A stretch of DNA of 28,805 nt from Bacillota bacterium (GTDB lineage Bacteria; Bacillota; Clostridia; Acetivibrionales; DTU013). Below, piece by piece: positions 20,930 to 28,612 of this stretch. Where the stretch lies: contig JAEYOM010000090.1 in the NCBI GenBank assembly GCA_023411715.1, positions 1 to 28,805 of the forward strand, given 5' to 3'. The notes beneath the pieces are model-generated. The model was not told where the DNA came from. It ran no database searches and saw only the letters and a list, made by a program, of their open reading frames with translations. Every line of letters begins with the position of its first letter. Position 1 is the stretch's first letter. The translations under genes were made by a program, and so were the position numbers.

Positions 20930-22639
20930 ATGAAATTCAGGGAATTTAACATATCACAAGAGATACTAAGAGGAATAGACGATATTGGGTTTGAAGAGGC
21001 AACGCCCATCCAGGCCCAGGCGATCCCGCACATCATGGAAGGACGGGACATTATAGGACAGGCCCAGACCGGTACCGGAAAAACCTGCGCATTCGGGATC
21101 CCTGCAATTGAAATGCTGGATCCTGCTGAAGAAAGCGTCCAGGCGCTGATCCTTTCTCCAACCCGTGAACTGGCCATACAATCATCCGAGGAGCTTAAAA
21201 GCCTGACAAAGTATAAAAACGGCATCCGGATACTGCCCGTATATGGCGGTCAGCCGATTGACAGGCAGATCAGGGCACTGAAAAACCGTCCCCAGATAAT
21301 TATCGGAACGCCGGGCAGGATTATGGACCATATGAGGCGGCGTACACTCAAATTTGCCAACCTTAAGATGGTGATACTGGATGAGGCGGATGAAATGCTG
21401 AATATGGGCTTCCGCGAAGATATAGATACCATTCTCAGGGAAGCCCCTGCAGAACGTCAGACGATTCTGTTTTCGGCGACAATGCCGAAGGAAATAATGG
21501 ATCTGACTAATAAATATCAAAAGGACCCCATACATATAAAAATTTCACATAAAGAGCTGACGGTGCCCGGTATCGAACAATATTACATAATGGTCGGCAA
21601 TTCAAACAAGCCTGAAATACTTTCAAGGTTGATAGATGCTAATGATATCAAGCTTGCCCTTGTTTTCTGCAATACGAAGAAACGGGTCGATGACCTTACG
21701 ACTGACATGCAGTCGCGCGGCTATTCAGCAGAGGCGCTGCACGGCGACATGAGGCAGGATCAGAGGGACAAGGTCATGTCAAGGTTCAGGAACGGACAGT
21801 TCGATATACTGATAGCTACTGATGTTGCTGCCAGGGGCATAGACGTCGATGATGTAGAGGCGGTTTTCAATTACGACCTCCCCGGCGATGATGAGTATTA
21901 TGTGCACAGGATAGGCAGGACGGGCAGAGCGGGCAAAACCGGAAAGGCCTATTCTTTCGTGGCCGGCCGCGAAATCAATCAGCTGAAGGATATACAACGC
22001 TTCACGAAATCAAAAATCATTCCCATCAAGCCGCCTACGTTGTCGGACGTTGAAGAAAACAAGATCAACAAGCTTATGACAGGTATCAAAAAAATAGTAG
22101 CGGAAGGTAAGCTTGCCAAATATTCCGACTATATCGAAAGATCCATAGAGGAGATGAACTCGCCCGACGCAAGTATGGACCATGATGGCGCAGACGGGCA
22201 GGAGAACCGGAGCGGGGAAAGCTTTATCACTCCGCTGGACTTTGCGGCTGCAATGTTAAAAATGATCGCTGAGCCGGGCGGAAATGATGTTCCGGGAAAA
22301 TCGGACATTGCCCCGGAAACAGACATGGCAGATGACGAATATTATGATAATGGAGCAGAGAAAGGATATGTCAGGCTTTTTATAAATGTCGGGCGGAAAG
22401 ACAGGATACAGCCGGGCAATATTGTTCAGAGCATCGCTTCTGCGTCCGGGCTCCCGGGTAAGCTTATCGGAGCTATCGATATCTATGACAGCTACACTTT
22501 TGTCGAAGTGCCGAGAGAATATGCGCACAAAGTACTCGATTCAATGAAGGATTATGTTATGAAAGGCAGAAGAGTCAATATAGAGCGCTCGAACAAAAGA
22601 CCGACTGTAAGGAGACATGTCGGCATAAAGCGGAAATAA
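20930..22639 (+). CDS. DEAD-box RNA helicase with DbpA-type RNA-binding domain
   Basis: A 569-aa ATP-dependent RNA helicase, probably for ribosome assembly or cold-shock RNA remodelling. The motifs in order are the Q motif (GFEEATPIQAQAIP), I AQTGTGKT, Ia PTRELAIQ, Ib TPGRIMD, II DEAD, III SAT, V ATDVAARGIDVDD and VI YVHRIGRTGRAGKTG. A low-complexity acidic linker lies at about 395-475. The last 80 residues (YVRLFINVGRKDRIQPGNIV, LIGAIDIYDSYTFVEVP) form the DbpA RNA-binding fold. ATG 20930 follows AAAAAGGAG. The 238-bp upstream region has no gene; it contains the inverted repeat GTCATAA/TTATGAC (20721-20748), and a long 5' UTR is common for such helicases. Confidence 0.94.
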   Translation: MKFREFNISQEILRGIDDIGFEEATPIQAQAIPHIMEGRDIIGQAQTGTGKTCAFGIPAIEMLDPAEESVQALILSPTRELAIQSSEELKSLTKYKNGIRILPVYGGQPIDRQIRALKNRPQIIIGTPGRIMDHMRRRTLKFANLKMVILDEADEMLNMGFREDIDTILREAPAERQTILFSATMPKEIMDLTNKYQKDPIHIKISHKELTVPGIEQYYIMVGNSNKPEILSRLIDANDIKLALVFCNTKKRVDDLTTDMQSRGYSAEALHGDMRQDQRDKVMSRFRNGQFDILIATDVAARGIDVDDVEAVFNYDLPGDDEYYVHRIGRTGRAGKTGKAYSFVAGREINQLKDIQRFTKSKIIPIKPPTLSDVEENKINKLMTGIKKIVAEGKLAKYSDYIERSIEEMNSPDASMDHDGADGQENRSGESFITPLDFAAAMLKMIAEPGGNDVPGKSDIAPETDMADDEYYDNGAEKGYVRLFINVGRKDRIQPGNIVQSIASASGLPGKLIGAIDIYDSYTFVEVPREYAHKVLDSMKDYVMKGRRVNIERSNKRPTVRRHVGIKRK

Positions 22640-22693
22640 TTCCGGGCTCCGCAGTGCCAAAACAGGGATGTGTGGCGGGCTTGCCTGCCAGAT

Positions 22694-22723
22694 TTGCGAT
22701 TTGGGTATAAATTATGGTAAAAT
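22694..22723 (+). promoter_or_regulatory. Possible promoter of the lytic transglycosylase gene
   Basis: TTGCGA at 22694-22699 and TAAAAT at 22718-22723 with an 18-bp spacer, 66 bp before the start codon. Just upstream, TGGCGGG-CTTG-CCTGCCA (22672-22689) could be a weak end signal for the helicase gene, though it lacks a T run. Confidence 0.35.
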
Positions 22724-22788
22724 GCTAAAGGGTTCTGAATATGAATTAATGTACAAACATATATAACTTAATGCATAGGAGGAATAAA

Positions 22789-23649
22789 GTGCGTTTTTTA
22801 TCAAAGAAAGCAATATTCATACCTACGATAATGATTTTGTCAATAATCATATTATTTGCAGACCCTGTCGCCATATCTTTGGCAGATGATACAGCCGGTA
22901 CAGGTTTAAACACGGTAACTACCGGCGGAGCGGCAACTGCGGCCGGAGGTTCTGCCGGTACCGGCAGCGGCGCAGTTATGGCTACCGGTACTTCGATAAA
23001 TGTTTCCGGCGCAGCCGTAACTTCCGGGCCAGCTATTACATCAGGTTCGGCTATCATTACCGGTTCGGCCATTACTTCAGGTTCAGCTGTTACTACCGGT
23101 TCGGATATCACTACCGGTTCTGCCTTTGATACTTCGGGCACGACGACCGACACTACAAAAGCCGCCATAAGCACCACCGGTTCAGCTATAAAGACAAATG
23201 ATGAAAGTCTATGGTACAATCCCAAGATCCCGATGAAGAAAAATTATCAAAAGCTCCTGTGGGAAAACTGCCAGGAGAAAAAACTCGATTATATCGACAT
23301 GCTGGCTCTTATTTCAGTCGAAAGCAACTTCTATGAAAAATGCTCGTCAGGAAAATGCAAGGGATATTTTCAGATCAGTTCCATCCATTTCAGCCAACTG
23401 TCAAAATTGCTCAATACTCCTAATAAGCCACTGGACGGCGCAGTAAACATCAAATGGGGCACGACCATGTACAGCTGGGCTCTTAACGATAAAAGGACAA
23501 AAGGCCTTACCGGCAAAAAGCTGAGGGATGTCGCCTTATCGATTTATCAGCGCGGGACCGGAGGTTATGACCGTTGCGGAATAAATAAGAAGTATCTTGC
23601 CCGGTATTATGAGGAGAGGGATATGGTTCTTTCCTGGTTTGATAAATGA
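22789..23649 (+). CDS. Secreted lytic transglycosylase-like protein with Ser/Gly/Thr repeat linker
   Basis: A 286-aa exported protein. AGGAGG at 22777-22782 sets the start at GTG 22789; the in-frame ATG at 22771 lies before that site. A signal peptide of about 34 residues ends near AISLAD. Residues 40-136 are a low-complexity linker with units like TSGSAI and TTGSAV. The C-terminal 130 residues look like a lysozyme-like (SLT) domain: E178 in LISVESNF is the likely catalytic acid, followed by GYFQIS and IYQRGTGGYDRCG. It would cleave peptidoglycan glycan strands, with the linker spanning the wall. Alternatives such as a resuscitation-promoting or sporulation hydrolase cannot be excluded. Confidence 0.8.
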   Translation: MRFLSKKAIFIPTIMILSIIILFADPVAISLADDTAGTGLNTVTTGGAATAAGGSAGTGSGAVMATGTSINVSGAAVTSGPAITSGSAIITGSAITSGSAVTTGSDITTGSAFDTSGTTTDTTKAAISTTGSAIKTNDESLWYNPKIPMKKNYQKLLWENCQEKKLDYIDMLALISVESNFYEKCSSGKCKGYFQISSIHFSQLSKLLNTPNKPLDGAVNIKWGTTMYSWALNDKRTKGLTGKKLRDVALSIYQRGTGGYDRCGINKKYLARYYEERDMVLSWFDK

Positions 23650-23700
23650 CCGGAGCGCAGGCATTATCTACGGGTTTTCTCGATAAAACTCATAAGTTTG

Positions 23701-24201
23701 CTACTGTATAAAAGTGCATAAAACAACGATCTTGTAGGGTACAGTTTGTGCAGGGATGCTCATTGTAGCTGCTCCGTATACCACTGCCAAATTCCTGTTT
23801 GCCGGACTTCCTGTAAAAGCCTGGCCATTTTCCTGAATTATTTGAGTAAAGGGACCAATATTCAGTCTTAGTGTACCATCACTGCTGACCAACTGATTGT
23901 TAAAGAAATCCACCTTGACATTTTGATTTTGTGCGACCCTTGCCATTACAATAGCTTGATATTGCGGAGGGTAGATCAATGGAGCAGGAGCGTTTGCATT
24001 GTAAAATCCGGTTACGCGATCTCCCGGATTAACCATTACATGATCTACAAAATAAGTGGTCGGCAATATTACAAAGTTTACTATGTTTCCATCCATACTC
24101 TGTACCGACATAAGTCTATAACACCCGGAAGGTGCTCCGGCTCCCATCGAGAAATCACTTATCGCTGTAACGACTCCTGAAAAAGATCCAAAGGCTGCCA
24201 T
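23701..24201 (-). CDS. Uncharacterised beta-rich protein
   Basis: A 166-aa protein read from ATG 24201. An upstream in-frame ATG at 24288 would add 29 residues unlike the rest. The ribosome site (GGGGT about nine bases away) is weak. No signal peptide. The sequence alternates short hydrophobic strands with turns: GVVTAISDFSMGAGAPSGCYRLMSV at the start, then VNFVILPTTYFVDHVMVNPGDRVTGFYN and APAPLIYPPQYQAIVMA. This suggests a small barrel such as an OB-like fold. I recall similar proteins from clostridia but cannot give a function. It converges on the transglycosylase gene and stands alone. Confidence 0.7.
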   Translation of the reverse strand: MAAFGSFSGVVTAISDFSMGAGAPSGCYRLMSVQSMDGNIVNFVILPTTYFVDHVMVNPGDRVTGFYNANAPAPLIYPPQYQAIVMARVAQNQNVKVDFFNNQLVSSDGTLRLNIGPFTQIIQENGQAFTGSPANRNLAVVYGAATMSIPAQTVPYKIVVLCTFIQ

Positions 24202-24392
24202 TTTTATTACCCCAAATCCAATTTGCTTTGTATTATAACATATGTGGTATCGATTAATTTTGTTATCCCGTATTGTATTAATCTTCATTGGGTCCTAGTA
24301 TTTTTTTCACTTCCGTGGATAAATTATAATTTATATAAATCAGGTTATTGGTCAAGGCATTTAAACCTGTGAAAGAAAGGGAAAGCGGTAAA

Positions 24393-24515
24393 ATGGGTAA
24401 GAACAAATCCAAGAGCGTGAATTCCGATCCGATGAAGGGAAAAACGCAGGAACTCGAGCAGACAACAAGAATATCAAAGGGTTACCATAAAAACAATCCT
24501 ACCAAACCCAAATAG
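24393..24515 (+). CDS. 40-aa basic peptide, possibly spore-associated
   Basis: ATG 24393 opens a 40-codon frame: MGKNKSKSVNSDPMKGKTQE, then LEQTTRISKGYHKNNPTKPK. A GAAAGG-type site lies upstream, and a terminator hairpin overlaps the stop codon, which supports a real small gene. The Lys/Asn/Ser/Pro-rich, hydrophilic make-up recalls minor small acid-soluble spore proteins, but I cannot match a named family. The 190-bp region between it and the divergent 24201 gene is AT-rich and shows a TATAAT at 24325-24330 without a clear -35. Confidence 0.55.
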   Translation: MGKNKSKSVNSDPMKGKTQELEQTTRISKGYHKNNPTKPK

Positions 24516-24536
24516 GCCTGAAAGGGCTTATTTTTT
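24511..24536 (+). terminator. Rho-independent terminator overlapping the 40-aa peptide stop codon
   Basis: AATAGGCC (24511-24518) pairs with GGCTTATT (24525-24532) around a 6-nt loop, then T's. The TAG stop lies inside the left arm. Confidence 0.75.
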
Positions 24537-24717
24537 CGAGAATATTAAACAATGGAATTTTTTCTTTTCTAAAGATGAAGAAAAATGCGCGCAGGAAACG
24601 TATATAATTAATAGCGAGGCGTAGCTTCGTTGAAACGCACAAAGGTAAGAAAATTTTTCTACAACCGAAAAATTTTTTTTGAACCGATGCGTTATAAAAA
24701 TGTCGGAGGTTTATGAT

Positions 24718-25038
24718 ATGATAGTTACAACAACACCCTCGATCGAAGGCAGAAGAATAAAGGAATACAGGGGTATCGTTTTCGGCGAAGTAGTATCAGG
24801 CGTTGACTTTGTCAAGGATTTTGCCGCAGGGCTCACCAATTTCTTCGGAGGCAGGTCGGGTTCCTATGAAGGCGAGCTGGTAGAGGCCAGGGATAACGCG
24901 GTAATGGAAATGGTCAGGAGGGCCGAACAGCTGGGAGCGAACGCTGTTGTCGGAGTGGACATGGATTACGAGGTCCTGGGACAGGGCGGAAACATGCTGA
25001 TGGTAACTGCTTCAGGAACGGCGGTAGTGTTGGAATAA
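24718..25038 (+). CDS. YbjQ/UPF0145 family protein
   Basis: A 107-aa cytoplasmic protein of the YbjQ family (sometimes called heavy-metal-binding domain; function unproven). IVTTTPSIEGRRIKEYRGIV opens the domain, VEARDNAVMEMVRRAEQLGANAVVGVDMDYE is the family core helix and strand, and GTAVVLE ends it. Relatives form pentamers. GGAGGT at 24705-24710 sets the start at 24718 rather than at upstream in-frame codons. A perfect TATAAT at 24603-24608 without a good -35 may be its promoter. The PAP2 gene follows 21 bp later and may be co-transcribed. Confidence 0.9.
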   Translation: MIVTTTPSIEGRRIKEYRGIVFGEVVSGVDFVKDFAAGLTNFFGGRSGSYEGELVEARDNAVMEMVRRAEQLGANAVVGVDMDYEVLGQGGNMLMVTASGTAVVLE

Positions 25039-25059
25039 ACTGAAATACGAAGGAACAGC

Positions 25060-25668
25060 ATGCACCTTTGGTTTTTAGCAGGCACAACGATATGGGAGTC
25101 GTTTAAAGCTTTTGATGACGCCGTCTATAAATTTCTTTCGGGGTTTATGTCCGAAGGCATGACGGGCTTTATGAAGCTTATGACTTTTATTGGTTCGGGA
25201 TGGTCTATAACAGTGCTCGCTGTTGCCATCCCGTTTTCTGCTTTCATTCTGAAAAAGAAAAAATACTATGCAACTGCTCTTATGATCCCGCTGAATATAG
25301 CTATAGGCTCATTGTTGAACGAAATACTCAAACAGTTATTCCGCAGGGCGCGTCCGGAAATTCTCAGACTTGTAAAAGTTACCGATTACAGCTTCCCAAG
25401 CGGCCATTCCATGAATTCTATGATATTTTACGGTTTCCTCGCCTGGTTGATACTGAAATTCGTGCAGCCGCGGTTTAAATACCCCGCAGCCTTTATCTCA
25501 GGCCTTATGATACTGCTTATAGGTACGAGCAGGGTCTACCTTGGCGTACATTATGCAAGCGACGTTATAGCAGGCTTTATTATCGGACTGGCATGGCTGG
25601 CTTTCTTTATATGGATCGCCGGCAAGTATATTACGGAACCGGATAAAGGTGTGAAAGAACAAAAGTAA
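25060..25668 (+). CDS. PAP2-family membrane phosphatase
   Basis: A 202-aa membrane enzyme with five or six spans that removes phosphate from lipid phosphates such as phosphatidic acid or undecaprenyl diphosphate. All three catalytic motifs are present: KQLFRRARP at 91-99, PSGH at 113-116, and SRVYLGVHYASD at 157-168, with His116 and His164 as the expected catalytic pair. The start has AAGGA six bases upstream. It lies 21 bp after the YbjQ gene. Undecaprenyl diphosphate recycling (BcrC-like) is the commonest role for such small PAP2 proteins in Firmicutes, but the substrate is not decided by sequence. Confidence 0.92.
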   Translation: MHLWFLAGTTIWESFKAFDDAVYKFLSGFMSEGMTGFMKLMTFIGSGWSITVLAVAIPFSAFILKKKKYYATALMIPLNIAIGSLLNEILKQLFRRARPEILRLVKVTDYSFPSGHSMNSMIFYGFLAWLILKFVQPRFKYPAAFISGLMILLIGTSRVYLGVHYASDVIAGFIIGLAWLAFFIWIAGKYITEPDKGVKEQK

Positions 25669-25693
25669 CCTGGCTTCAAGGAGAGTAATGATA

Positions 25694-26593
25694 ATGATCA
25701 ACCTCGAGTATTACCGTGTTTTTTATTATGTTGCGAAGCTCGGCAGCATAACTATGGCTGCTGAGGAGCTTTTCATATCACAGCCTGCGGTTAGCCAGGC
25801 TGTCAGGCATCTCGAGGATACGCTCGGGGGCGGTTTGTTCCTGAGGACTCCGAAGGGCGTAAAGCTTACTCCTGAGGGAGAGGTACTTTATTCGTACGTT
25901 TCGCGCGGCTACGAATATCTGATGCAGGCCGAGAGCAAATAAAGGGAACTGCTGAACCTCGAGGACGGTGAGGTCAGGATAGGCGCAAGCGATATGACGC
26001 TTCAATTTTATCTGCTGCCGCATCTGGAACGATTTCATAAGATATATCCGAAAGTAAGGATACAGGTAACAAACGCCCCGACACCGGATACGCTGGGACA
26101 TCTGCGCACCGGGCGGATAGACTTCGGAGTCGTAAGTTCGCCGGTAAAAGGTGAGAAGGGGCTTAAGCTGATCCCGGTGTGCGGTATCAGGGATATTTTC
26201 GTGGCCAACGGCAGGTTTGAGGATCTGAAGGACAGGATTGTTGAACCGTCCGAACTTGTGAATCATCCGCTGATATGCCTTGAACGCAATACGAGTACAC
26301 GAAGACATGTGGACAAGCATTTCAGCGGTCTTGGAATATCGCTTGGCGCTGAATTTGAGCTTGCAACGAGCGAGCTTATCGTGCAGTTTGCGTTGAGGGG
26401 ATTGGGGGTAGGCTGTGTCGTAGGCAATTTCGCAGAAAAACATATCGCATCGGGTGAATTGTATGAAATCAAGCTGAGTAAACCGGTTCCTGAAAGAAGC
26501 ATCTGCGTGGCGTATTATGACGATGCGCCGATGTCGCCCGCGGGCAGGAAGCTGTTGGCATCGATTATCGGCGAAAAGCCTGAAAAAGGCTGA
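25694..26593 (+). pseudogene. LysR-family transcriptional regulator broken by an in-frame stop
   Basis: The frame starts at 25694 (or ATG 25688, just behind AAGGAG). Residues 1-60 are a perfect LysR winged helix (INLEYYRVFYYVAKLGSIT, FISQPAVSQAVRHLE). At 25940-25942 an AAA codon is followed by TAA. The same frame then continues without further damage, RELLNLEDGEVRIGAS and on, through the effector-binding domain to 26593. Repaired length would be 299 aa, normal for the family. The stop sits in the linker helix, so the N-terminal product would bind DNA poorly and could not dimerise properly. Either a very recent pseudogene or an assembly error. Its target is unknown; the PAP2 gene ends 25 bp upstream. 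Confidence 0.9.
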
Positions 26594-26652
26594 AAAAGCC
26601 TGAAAAGCCTGAAAAGCCTGAAAGCCTGAAAGCCTGGAAAGCCTGGAAAATC
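26573..26652 (+). repeat. GAAAAGCCTG tandem repeat at the LysR 3' end
   Basis: About eight irregular copies of a 9-11 base unit (GAAAAGCCTG, later GAAAGCCTG, then GGAAAGCCTG) start in the last LysR codons and run 60 bp past the stop. Typical of slipped-strand expansion. Confidence 0.85.
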
Positions 26653-26834
26653 CTAAAAAGCAAGTCTCCCGTCTTGGGCAGGGCCGGCTACGGATTGCTG
26701 GCTGACTGAGTGCAGCTGGAGTGCTAAGCGATGTGACCGGCAGCCATAATGCGGACATAAGCACTGATTATACTCATAATAATGAATATCAATTATACTT
26801 ATATAGACTCCTGTGATACTATCAAGACATGAGC

Positions 26835-26853
26835 CGGTCAGGAAAACTGACCG
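26835..26853 (+). promoter_or_regulatory. Hairpin in the purA leader
   Basis: CGGTCAG-GAAAA-CTGACCG, a perfect 7-bp stem 33 bp before the purA start. No T run follows, so it is not a terminator; operator or mRNA-stabilising hairpin are possible. Confidence 0.45.
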
Positions 26854-26885
26854 TCCGACAAATAAGCATCACGGGAGGTTTTTAT

Positions 26886-28163
26886 ATGGTCAGGGCTATA
26901 GTGGGCGGTAACTGGGGAGACGAAGGGAAAGGCAAGATGACGGATATGCTGGCGGTACGGTCCGATATGGTAGTTCGCTATCAGGGCGGCGCAAACGCTG
27001 GCCATACCATAATAAACGAGTACGGTAAATTCGCGCTTCACCTGCTACCGTCAGGCGTATTCACGAAGGGCGTAACAAATGTCATAGGACAGGGAGTGGC
27101 ACTCGATCTGCAAAAGCTGCTCGATGAACTGGACCAATTACTTCAGAAGGGTGTACCGGCGCCCGATATCAAAATATCCGATAGGGCTCAGCTGGTCATG
27201 CCATATCATATACTGCTCGACAGGCTTGAGGAAGAACGGCTTGGCGACGGCGGGTTCGGTTCTACAAAAACCGGGATAGCGCCGTTTTACTCCGATAAGT
27301 ACCTGAAAACAGGCATACAGGTGGCCGATCTGTTTGATGCGGCTTTGCTTTCTGAAAAGCTGCGTTCATATTGCAATGTAAAGAACCGGCTCCTCAAAGC
27401 TCTGTATGATGCGCCCCCGATTGACGAAAAATCGATAACGGAAGCGTTTCTTAGCTATCGGGAGCGTATAAGGCCTATGGTTTGCGATGTTGCGCAGCTT
27501 TTGAACAAGGGGGTCAGAGAAGGCAGAGATATCCTTCTGGAAGGTCAGCTCGGCGCACTGAAGGACCCCGACAACGGTATTTACCCCTTCACTACCTCGT
27601 CGTCGCCACTGGCGGGTTTTGCCTCAGTCGGCGCCGGAATCCCGCCGCACTGTATCAAAGAGGTCGTCACGGTGGTAAAGGCGTATTCATCCTGCGTTGG
27701 AGCTGGAGCATTCGTTACGGAGTTGTTCGGAGAGGAAGCGGATACGTTACGTAACCTGGGCGGCGATTGTGGCGAATACGGGGCTACGACCGGAAGGCCG
27801 CGCAGGATGGGGTGGTTCGACGCTGTTGCAACAAGATACGGGTGCATGCTCCAGGGGACCACGGAGGTTGCGCTGACTCTTGTCGACGTATTGGGCTATC
27901 TGGACAAAATACCGGTTTGCACGGCGTATATGATAGACGGGGCAGAAACCGTGGAATTTCCCGTTACGCCGCTTTTGAACAGGGCGAAGCCTGTCTATAC
28001 GGTGCTGGACGGATGGAAGAGCGATATAAGGGGAGTGAGGCGGAACGAGGATTTGCCCGCGAACGCCCGTGATTATATAGGGTTCATAGAGGAATACATC
28101 GGCTATCCGATCAGGTATATATCAACCGGACCCGGAAGAAACGATATCATCGAACGTTGGTAA
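26886..28163 (+). CDS. purA: Adenylosuccinate synthetase, divergent form
   Basis: GTP-dependent enzyme joining IMP and aspartate, first committed step from IMP to AMP. The 425-aa length is normal. VGGNWGDEGKGK holds the catalytic Asp12, and ANAGHTI holds His40. STKTGIAPFYSDK, CGEYGATTGRPRRMGWFD and the end STGPGRNDIIERW are family landmarks. The retained Asp argues against the phage-type PurZ enzyme. Some motifs differ from common PurA: EGQLGALKDPDNG stands where EGAQGTLLDIDHG is usual, and SSCVGAGAFVTEL where STRVGAGPFPTEL is usual. The start follows GGGAGG at 26873-26878; the upstream ATG at 26829 lacks a site. Confidence 0.93.
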   Translation: MVRAIVGGNWGDEGKGKMTDMLAVRSDMVVRYQGGANAGHTIINEYGKFALHLLPSGVFTKGVTNVIGQGVALDLQKLLDELDQLLQKGVPAPDIKISDRAQLVMPYHILLDRLEEERLGDGGFGSTKTGIAPFYSDKYLKTGIQVADLFDAALLSEKLRSYCNVKNRLLKALYDAPPIDEKSITEAFLSYRERIRPMVCDVAQLLNKGVREGRDILLEGQLGALKDPDNGIYPFTTSSSPLAGFASVGAGIPPHCIKEVVTVVKAYSSCVGAGAFVTELFGEEADTLRNLGGDCGEYGATTGRPRRMGWFDAVATRYGCMLQGTTEVALTLVDVLGYLDKIPVCTAYMIDGAETVEFPVTPLLNRAKPVYTVLDGWKSDIRGVRRNEDLPANARDYIGFIEEYIGYPIRYISTGPGRNDIIERW

Positions 28164-28243
28164 AAAAATTTTCAATATGACACGCTGTTGTCCAATTCTG
28201 GTATATAAAATAAATGTATCATTAAGTAAAGGAAGTAAGTTAT

Positions 28244-28516
28244 ATGAACAATGTTGAAATGAAATTCTGCCAGAGTTGTGCGATGCCCATGGAAAATGAG
28301 GGCACTTACGGGACCAATGCTGACGGGAGCAAAAACAGCGATTACTGCCAGTATTGCCTGGAAAACGGCCAGTTCACTTCCGAGGGAAGTATGGAGGACA
28401 TGATCGAGTCTTGTGTCCCATTTGTATCAAAGGGACAGCCTTATCCGGACGAAGCGACGGCCAGGAAAGCCATGAATGAAATTTTCCCGCAGCTGAAAAG
28501 GTGGAAGAAGGAATAA
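28244..28516 (+). CDS. Small zinc-ribbon domain protein
   Basis: A 90-aa protein with four cysteines in two pairs, C9/C12 (FCQSCAMPM) and C35/C38 (YCQYCLENG), spaced as in the putative zinc-ribbon family often annotated zf-ribbon_2. YGTNADGSKNSDYC between the pairs is typical. The tail AMNEIFPQLKRWKKE is a short amphipathic helix. Function is unknown in relatives. Start ATG 28244 has AAAGGAAG upstream. A strong terminator follows at 28578, so it is probably transcribed alone. Confidence 0.85.
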   Translation: MNNVEMKFCQSCAMPMENEGTYGTNADGSKNSDYCQYCLENGQFTSEGSMEDMIESCVPFVSKGQPYPDEATARKAMNEIFPQLKRWKKE

Positions 28517-28577
28517 TCTACAAAATATTTAGCGGATTAACTTCCATATAAAACCACTGTTTGCATTTGCTTAACAT

Positions 28578-28612
28578 GGAGAAATCAATTATAGGTGATT
28601 TCTCCCTTTTTT
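28578..28612 (+). terminator. Rho-independent terminator after the zinc-ribbon gene
   Basis: Perfect 10-base stem GGAGAAATCA / TGATTTCTCC with an 8-nt loop, then CTTTTTT. Confidence 0.9.

Noticed and set aside
26886..28163. PurZ (aminoadenylosuccinate synthetase of phages) instead of PurA
   Set aside because: The catalytic Asp in GDEGKGK is kept, whereas PurZ has lost it, and there are no phage genes nearby.
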